From the NCBI GenBank assembly GCA_018052735.1, contig JAGPMT010000008.1:1-64000 (forward strand): a stretch of 64,000 nt of DNA, read 5' to 3'. This DNA is from Phycisphaerae bacterium. GTDB taxonomy: Bacteria > Planctomycetota > Phycisphaerae > Sedimentisphaerales > Anaerohalosphaeraceae. Shown piece by piece: positions 58,624-64,000 of this stretch. Below the pieces are notes generated by a model that was not told where the DNA came from, did no database searches, and saw nothing but the letters and a program-made list of their open reading frames with translations. The translations under genes and the position numbers were made by a program. Each line of letters opens with the position of its first letter. Position 1 is the first letter of the stretch.

Positions 58624-60969
58624 TTAGGGCGAAGTCAGCAGCCAATCACTTGCCAGAATGGCAAAATCATGCAGATTGACGACGCAGTCATGATTGATAT
58701 CGCCTTGCAGTGTATGGCAGGGCGGTTTCTGGTTGGTTGTCAGCTCAAAGGCTAAATCCCATGAAGCGCCCGGAGCCGGATATTCTGGGATTTGAATCGG
58801 AATACCTTTGCCGAAAACCGAACCAACCTGCGGCGGCCAGAGTCCCTCAGCTGTTGCGATGATACGAACCGCATCATCATTAAACAAATGCGGCCTTGTT
58901 TTCCAGCCCCACGGATTGGCAATCAAAGCATTGTCATCGTAAATAGCGGCAATGCTAAGCCAGTAGATGTTCGGCTGTTCTGGATTCTCGCTGGGTTTCT
59001 GATAGAACCAATCATCTTCACTGAGGAGCTGATTGAACTGGAAGCAGGCCTCATTCCGGAAGCAGGGCATTTCGGGATATTCGCAGCGGGGGTCAATATC
59101 GTAGCCGGCAAAGTTCCACACCCAGTTGTCGCAAATGTGTTCCCAAATAAGCTTGCCCGGATGGCTGTAGGGATTATTGGGTCCAGCCGGTACATCCGTC
59201 CATATTCCGATATGGAATGCCTTCGGCACAACGCGCGGCAAATACGGTTGTGTCCAGCCCTTGAATGATCCCCACCAGTGGATGTCCGTAACAGGCCGTC
59301 CGTCCAGACAAATCCAGTCATCGGCCATAATGGGCCATTGAGGCGGCTTGTAAATTGAAACCTCATCCCACCCCAGAATATTCGGCACCGCCTGCTCCGG
59401 ATTCAGCACAACCGGCGGCTGCGAATATTTCGGCCAAGTTCCTTTGTAGGCCTGGGTGTTTTTGGTTACCAGCAGATTGTGCCAATAATTCCAGCCGTAA
59501 ACGAAAATCTGCTGTCCCGGCGGGGGCACAGGCTGCTGACCGAAAATATACTTGAAATTTTCATCTACATCAAAAAACTGCGACTTGGTGATATCAAAGC
59601 CTGGGACATTCATATAGCCCGTAGCAACAGGAGAAGCGGCAGCTACACCTGTGAGTGCTGTATTGATTTTAACTGTTGTGGGCACTCCCAGTGGAATTGT
59701 GCCGGGCACATTCCACCACCATGTCCGCATCCGGTTGGCGATGTCAACGATACTGAAAGAAACAATATTGATATTGGGCGTCATCGGCGAGACGGTAACC
59801 TGAATGGTGCAGTTGGACAAATCTGGATCAAGCCCGTAATCCCACCGCCAAGCGGAAGCATAGTTGCCTTCCTCTGCCGGCGGGGTTGTGCCCCATGCCA
59901 TAACAAGACCGGCATCTTCAGGAATACCCCCGCCGCCTCCGCCGCCTTCATAGACATACAGCATCCCTTCCGGTTCAATGGGCGGAATAAACTCGCTGCG
60001 CGGATACGGTTCACCCTCAATTTCACTTGTTGGATTGGCCCAGTAATCCATATATTGCCGCCAGAAAGTTAGTGTAGCCGGTCGAATGTTGGCGTCTGGA
60101 AGGGATGAATGCAATGCTGTCTCCCATTCCTCAAAGCTGTCAATCATAAATACTGCCTTACAGGGTTCCGGTTCTCCAATCAGGAAATCGCTTTGATGCT
60201 GATAGGGGTAATATACTTCGGGACCATATAAATAGGTTTCAAGCGGAACGACGGTAACCGTTGAATACAAAGGCATTTCCTCCGGCGGTACAAGAACATC
60301 GAAGAAAATGTCAAAAAATGAATCCGGCGGTTCAGGCCATATTTTCATCGGTACTGGTCCAAACAATGAGTGTCCTTTTACTATTGCAGTTCCGATATCA
60401 GGTCCAGGTCCCCACGTCTCCACAATAAACGGCGAACCCGGCGAAGATTCCACGGCAGCAATATTCATATGTACCGGATTCCACCTCAATGCAACCTGAA
60501 ATTGCTGTACCAAAACGGGATGTACGGGCTGATCCAGATAAGCGACGGTTGTAACCGGCAATTGGCGGCCGGCCGAAATAAAAGGCCGGGGTTTAACAAC
60601 AGTAGACAAATCCGGATTGATTTGAACATTGCAAAAAATCCATACATCTTTTCCTTCGGAGTAGCTCTTGCATATCCAAGTGGTGCTGCCGGAGCAAAAT
60701 GCTGTGGTGGCCTTCAGCTCCATCGTGGCTCCGATGTAATCCAGCGAATCCGAGCTTACAACAAAGCTGAATGAACCGTCTTTTTCTGTTGTTGTACTGC
60801 CTGAAGCCACACCACCGACGGCCCAGTTTACCGTAAGTGTTACAGTCGCTCCCTTGACTGAATCGGTCCCTCCGGAATAAAAAACCTTTCCGTTGACGCT
60901 GTAATTGTATCCTGCCGACAACGATGCACAGATCAGTAAAAACAATAGAATTTTAAGAACTTTCTTCAT
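58624..60969 (-). CDS. Secreted protein with DUF7901-like domain and half-dockerin tail
   Basis: 781 residues; ATG 60969 follows AGGAGG and opens signal peptide MKKVLKILLFLLICASLSAG. Residues about 22-110 look like a carboxypeptidase-regulatory or Ig-like beta fold (VNGKVFYSGGTDSVKGATVT). The middle is rich in Trp, Pro and Tyr, with a Gly8 run (near 345). Residues about 560-750 hold MADDWICLDGRPVTDIHWWG and FHIGIWTDVPAG, a pattern I associate with the planctomycete domain DUF7901, of unknown function. The tail PPCHTLQGDINHDCVVNLHD is a Cys-clamped half-dockerin. No enzyme motif is seen. It stands alone between two terminators or promoters and has an unusually long leader. Confidence 0.7.
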   Translation of the reverse strand: MKKVLKILLFLLICASLSAGYNYSVNGKVFYSGGTDSVKGATVTLTVNWAVGGVASGSTTTEKDGSFSFVVSSDSLDYIGATMELKATTAFCSGSTTWICKSYSEGKDVWIFCNVQINPDLSTVVKPRPFISAGRQLPVTTVAYLDQPVHPVLVQQFQVALRWNPVHMNIAAVESSPGSPFIVETWGPGPDIGTAIVKGHSLFGPVPMKIWPEPPDSFFDIFFDVLVPPEEMPLYSTVTVVPLETYLYGPEVYYPYQHQSDFLIGEPEPCKAVFMIDSFEEWETALHSSLPDANIRPATLTFWRQYMDYWANPTSEIEGEPYPRSEFIPPIEPEGMLYVYEGGGGGGGIPEDAGLVMAWGTTPPAEEGNYASAWRWDYGLDPDLSNCTIQVTVSPMTPNINIVSFSIVDIANRMRTWWWNVPGTIPLGVPTTVKINTALTGVAAASPVATGYMNVPGFDITKSQFFDVDENFKYIFGQQPVPPPGQQIFVYGWNYWHNLLVTKNTQAYKGTWPKYSQPPVVLNPEQAVPNILGWDEVSIYKPPQWPIMADDWICLDGRPVTDIHWWGSFKGWTQPYLPRVVPKAFHIGIWTDVPAGPNNPYSHPGKLIWEHICDNWVWNFAGYDIDPRCEYPEMPCFRNEACFQFNQLLSEDDWFYQKPSENPEQPNIYWLSIAAIYDDNALIANPWGWKTRPHLFNDDAVRIIATAEGLWPPQVGSVFGKGIPIQIPEYPAPGASWDLAFELTTNQKPPCHTLQGDINHDCVVNLHDFAILASDWLLTSP

Positions 60970-61215
60970 TTTACTAACCTCCTAAATGATGCTTTATGCA
61001 CAAGCTTGGCAGAACGTCTGCGCAGCCTAATTTCTTCTGAAAAAGACGGTAGATTAAAAAATGGAAATAGGGACTTATAGTCCTTCTGGGGTGTCCTCCT
61101 CTTTTGACGCTGACAGCCATCGGTTTTGTCCTGCTGCCTTATTTAGTAGTACATTCCACTTGTGGTAAGCACTATCAGCCGTCTTTTCCGGATGCAAAAA
61201 CAGGCAGCAATGTTT
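60970..61215 (-). promoter_or_regulatory. Long structured 5' leader, candidate riboswitch or cis-regulatory RNA
   Basis: About 245 nt between the predicted start of transcription and the 781-residue protein. A perfect 8-bp pairing (61202-61209 with 61132-61139) encloses 62 nt. Within it, 61175-61183 can pair with 61106-61113 outside the enclosed loop, forming a pseudoknot. Alternatively 61179-61187 can pair over 9 perfect base pairs with 61041-61049. These two pairings exclude each other. A short stem (61071-61075 with 61079-61083) lies in between. No known riboswitch class is recognised. Confidence 0.4.
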
Positions 61216-61221
61216 TTATAC

Positions 61222-61250
61222 ATTATACCAACATTACATTCACAAATAAA
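61222..61250 (-). promoter_or_regulatory. Extended -10 promoter for the 781-residue secreted protein
   Basis: On the minus strand TGGTATAAT (TATAAT at 61227-61222), an extended -10 element, with a weak TTTATT 17 bases upstream (61250-61245). It lies in the AT-rich part of the 424-bp gap (60970-61393) between this gene and the divergent GH95 gene. Confidence 0.5.
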
Positions 61251-61393
61251 ATCAGTAAAAATACCTAAATTCCATTAAATAAAAAAGTAACAAGAAAAGT
61301 TCTTGTTTGAAAACGCTGCAGATTTTATCCTTCTACATGAAGGCAAATGTTGAGAAATATTTTGTTCAAATAAACTTATCTTGGAGAAAGACA

Positions 61394-63820
61394 ATGAAAG
61401 TATTTAGATGTAATAGGCCAGAATTGTCCATAATAATTTTTTTTATTTTTTCCGGATATATCCAAAGTCAGTCTTTATCCGAGCTGCCGCAGTTTAGTCA
61501 GAAAACGGCTTTTGATGGTCAGATAGAGGGTTTTGCTCCAGCACCGGCCGAACCGCTGAGCTTATGGTATCGCCGGCCGGCTGAAAAATGGACCGAAGCG
61601 CTGGCGATTGGGAACGGGCGGCTGGGGGCAATGGTTTTCGGCGGGATTGTAAATGAGCGGCTTCAGCTTAATGAAGATACGCTGTGGGCGGGGGGGCCGT
61701 ATGAGCCGATCAATCCCGAAGCGCTGGCGGCTCTTCCGGAAGCCAGACGGCTGATTTTCGAAGGACAATATCGTCAGGCATCGCGATTCATTGACAGTAA
61801 AATGATGGGCAAACCGTTAACACAGATGCCTTATCAGACCGTCGGCGATGTATTGCTACAGTTTGACAGTTTCGAACGTGTTGCAGATTACCGGCGGGAC
61901 CTGAATCTGGATACGGCTGTAGCAACAACATCATTTACTGCCGATGGCGTGCGATATACGCGTCAGGTATTCTCCAGTTCGGTTGATCAGGTTATTGCTG
62001 TGCATCTTACTGCAGATAAACCGGGGCATATTAGCTGCAGGATTGGAATGAAAAGCCCTCAAAAGGCCTCTGTCAAATGCGATGGATCTGATACACTGGT
62101 TCTAAGCGGTGTCAACGGTGGCTCTGCCGGCATTGCCGGGGCCTTGAAATTTCAAGCCCGGCTGCTGGCAAAAACAACAGGGGGAACGTTATCTCCCGAG
62201 CAAGACTGCCTTAAAATCATTGGTGCAGATTCAGCTGTGCTGCTGATAGTTATTGCCACGAGTTATAAAAAGTATAACGATGTCAGCGGCGATCCGGAAT
62301 TCTTGACCAAACAAGCTATTGAAGCCGCTGGAAAACGCTCTGTTCAAGACATCCTCAAGGACCATATTGCTGCCCACCAGAGTCTATTTCGCAGGGTATC
62401 TCTGGATTTGGGTTCGACAGAGGCCATAAAAAATCCAACCGACCGGCGGATTGCTGACTTTGCCAAAGGTAATGACCCGCAGCTTGCTGCGCTGTATTTC
62501 CAATTTGGCCGCTATTTGCTGATTTGCAGTTCGCGTCCCGGTACTCAGCCGGCCAATCTGCAGGGGATCTGGAATGACAGCATGACTCCGCCGTGGGGAA
62601 GCAAGTATACCATTAATATTAATACGGAGATGAATTATTGGCCTGCTGAGCCGACCAATCTGGGCGAATGTGTCGAACCGCTGATTGCAATGGTGATGGA
62701 CTTGTCGCAAACCGGCCGTCGAATAGCACAGATGCATTGGGGGGCCGGCGGCTGGGTATGTCATCATAATACGGATCTGTGGCGTGCGGCGGCTCCAATC
62801 GACGGGGCTACATGGGGATTTTGGCCGACCGGCGGCGCTTGGCTGTGTAAACATCTGTGGGAGCATTACGAATACAATGGGGATCGTATTTATCTGGAAA
62901 AAATATGGCCTGTTCTAAAGGAGGCAGCTCAGTTCTTTCTGGATACGCTGGTTGAAGAGCCAACCCACAAATGGCTGGTGACGTGCCCTTCGTTGTCACC
63001 TGAAAATGGTCATCAATTTGGAGCCAGCATATGTGCAGGCCCAACAATGGATTCTCAGATTATTCGCGATTTATTTGACAGCTGTATAATTGCCGGCGGC
63101 ATCCTCAATACAGACCAGTCATTTCGATCGCAGCTTGTTAAGGTCCGCGACCGGTTGGCCCCCAATCAAATTGGAAACGCCGGACAACTTCAGGAGTGGC
63201 TGGAAGACTGGGATATGGAAGCACCCGATAAGCATCACCGTCATGTTTCCCATCTGTACGGCTTATACCCCAGCGACCAGATTAATATATATGATACGCC
63301 GGAGCTGGCGGCAGCGGCTCGCAAGTCTCTGGAAATTCGCGGCGATAATGCAACTGGCTGGGGAATCGGCTGGCGGCTGAATCTGTGGGCACGCTTGTTG
63401 GATGCAGAACATGCCTATTCTATTTTGAAGCTCCTTATCGCACCGGAGCGAACCTATCCCAATATGTTTGATGCACATCCGCCGTTTCAGATTGACGGCA
63501 ATTTCGGCGGCACGGCGGGCATTGCGGAAATGATGATGCACAGCAGAGTACAATACAGCGGCGCATCTATGCTTACAGAGATAGAGCTGCTGCCGGCTTT
63601 GCCGAAGATCTGGCCGAACGGCCGCATACAGGGATTGCGAGCAAAAGGCGGTTTTGAGCTTGATATCGAGTGGAAAGAAGGCCGGCTGAATTATGCAAAA
63701 ATTCGCTCTCTGCTGGGAAATCTCTGTCGGGTCCGTTATGCCGGCCGGTGTTACCCCATTCAAATTCAGAAGGGGCAAGAAATAGTCTGGCAAGTGCCTC
63801 CAATAGCAGATGGAAAGTAG
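61394..63820 (+). CDS. GH95 alpha-L-fucosidase
   Basis: About 808 residues from ATG 61394, preceded by TTGGAGAAAGAC; a longer frame from 61307 lacks a site. The signal peptide spans about 1-27 (IIIFFIFSGYIQSQ). A single GH95 unit: LWYRRPAEKWTEALAIGNGR (near 54), [12 protein letters not shown] (near 407), EWLEDWDMEAPDKHHRHVSH (near 600) and [16 protein letters not shown] (near 697). GH95 enzymes are inverting alpha-1,2-L-fucosidases or alpha-L-galactosidases. The catalytic Asn, Glu and Asp positions look intact. It is related to the C-terminal half of the GH29-GH95 fusion at 33352 but stands apart from the main cluster, divergent from the DUF7901-like gene. The 180 bp after it show no gene. 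Confidence 0.93.
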   Translation: MKVFRCNRPELSIIIFFIFSGYIQSQSLSELPQFSQKTAFDGQIEGFAPAPAEPLSLWYRRPAEKWTEALAIGNGRLGAMVFGGIVNERLQLNEDTLWAGGPYEPINPEALAALPEARRLIFEGQYRQASRFIDSKMMGKPLTQMPYQTVGDVLLQFDSFERVADYRRDLNLDTAVATTSFTADGVRYTRQVFSSSVDQVIAVHLTADKPGHISCRIGMKSPQKASVKCDGSDTLVLSGVNGGSAGIAGALKFQARLLAKTTGGTLSPEQDCLKIIGADSAVLLIVIATSYKKYNDVSGDPEFLTKQAIEAAGKRSVQDILKDHIAAHQSLFRRVSLDLGSTEAIKNPTDRRIADFAKGNDPQLAALYFQFGRYLLICSSRPGTQPANLQGIWNDSMTPPWGSKYTININTEMNYWPAEPTNLGECVEPLIAMVMDLSQTGRRIAQMHWGAGGWVCHHNTDLWRAAAPIDGATWGFWPTGGAWLCKHLWEHYEYNGDRIYLEKIWPVLKEAAQFFLDTLVEEPTHKWLVTCPSLSPENGHQFGASICAGPTMDSQIIRDLFDSCIIAGGILNTDQSFRSQLVKVRDRLAPNQIGNAGQLQEWLEDWDMEAPDKHHRHVSHLYGLYPSDQINIYDTPELAAAARKSLEIRGDNATGWGIGWRLNLWARLLDAEHAYSILKLLIAPERTYPNMFDAHPPFQIDGNFGGTAGIAEMMMHSRVQYSGASMLTEIELLPALPKIWPNGRIQGLRAKGGFELDIEWKEGRLNYAKIRSLLGNLCRVRYAGRCYPIQIQKGQEIVWQVPPIADGK

Positions 63821-64000
63821 GAATAATAATTCCTTAGATTCCTGCTGATGACGGGGCTGTCTGCTCGTATAATTGTAAAGGCTGATTTTTGAAATAGATT
63901 TACACTGAATGGCGTTGTTATTTGCCGATAAAATAAAAAATCTGTAAGTATATAGTTGTATTTAAGTATAGGCAGACTGAATTAATGATATGAAGGGTAT

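Noticed and set aside
58624-60969. Reading the 781-residue protein as a glycoside hydrolase
   Set aside because: Trp-rich stretches recall sugar-binding proteins, but no catalytic motif of a known family is visible.

Overview
The window looks like a chromosome segment from a planctomycete, most likely of the Phycisphaerae type. This is inferred from a combination of features, not from a marker gene. The features are a sigma-70 factor of the Rhodopirellula/Verrucomicrobium type paired with a FecR-like protein, a pseudopilin with an H-X9-DG motif, very large secreted proteins made of LamG, Ig-like, FN3 and dockerin-like modules, a bacterial topoisomerase VI A subunit, and glycan degradation genes with no SusC/SusD pair.

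Layout. (1) 1-540: a 127-bp direct repeat, present twice, each copy carrying a perfect 14-bp hairpin; no gene seen. (2) 541-5517, minus strand: a PL38-like lyase and a GH2-PL38-like fusion. (3) 5761-8912, plus strand: sigma factor, membrane FecR-like protein with an NPCBM-like sugar-binding C terminus, and a pseudopilin. (4) 9023-18402: four consecutive secreted paralogues built of LamG, Ig-like and Cys-clamped half-dockerin modules; the first is broken by a G8 tract. (5) 18517-48322: a long plus-strand run of carbohydrate-active enzymes: a beta-helix lyase-like giant, PL6, a jelly-roll lyase, GH29, a heparinase II/III-like giant, a GH29-GH95 fusion, a GH36-like enzyme, GH105, GH28, GH27, a divergent GH29-like protein and GH97. 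(6) 48330-58418, minus strand: mostly housekeeping genes: SpoIIE-type phosphatase, YggS, orphan Top6A, YjbQ, ArgS, RsfS, membrane pyrophosphatase and ArgJ. A candidate plus-strand small RNA lies within this block. (7) 58624-63820: a secreted dockerin-tailed protein with a long, apparently structured 5' leader, and a divergent GH95 enzyme.

How it fits together. The enzymes can cut acidic backbones by elimination (PL6, PL38-like, heparinase II/III-like, jelly-roll lyase), remove unsaturated uronic acids (GH105), attack galacturonide backbones (GH28) and strip fucose or galactose side groups (GH29, GH95, GH27, GH36-like, GH97, GH2). This suggests a fucose- and galactose-decorated, uronic-acid-rich, unsulfated polysaccharide such as a pectin or gum; no sulfatase gene is present. 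The sigma/FecR-NPCBM pair is a plausible sugar-responsive switch for the locus. The recurring C-terminal EF-hand/dockerin-like modules suggest a shared sorting or anchoring route, but no cohesin is visible.

Many starts were moved from the longest ORF to an internal codon with a good Shine-Dalgarno and signal peptide; reasons are given per gene. All family assignments come from reading motifs by eye, without database searches.
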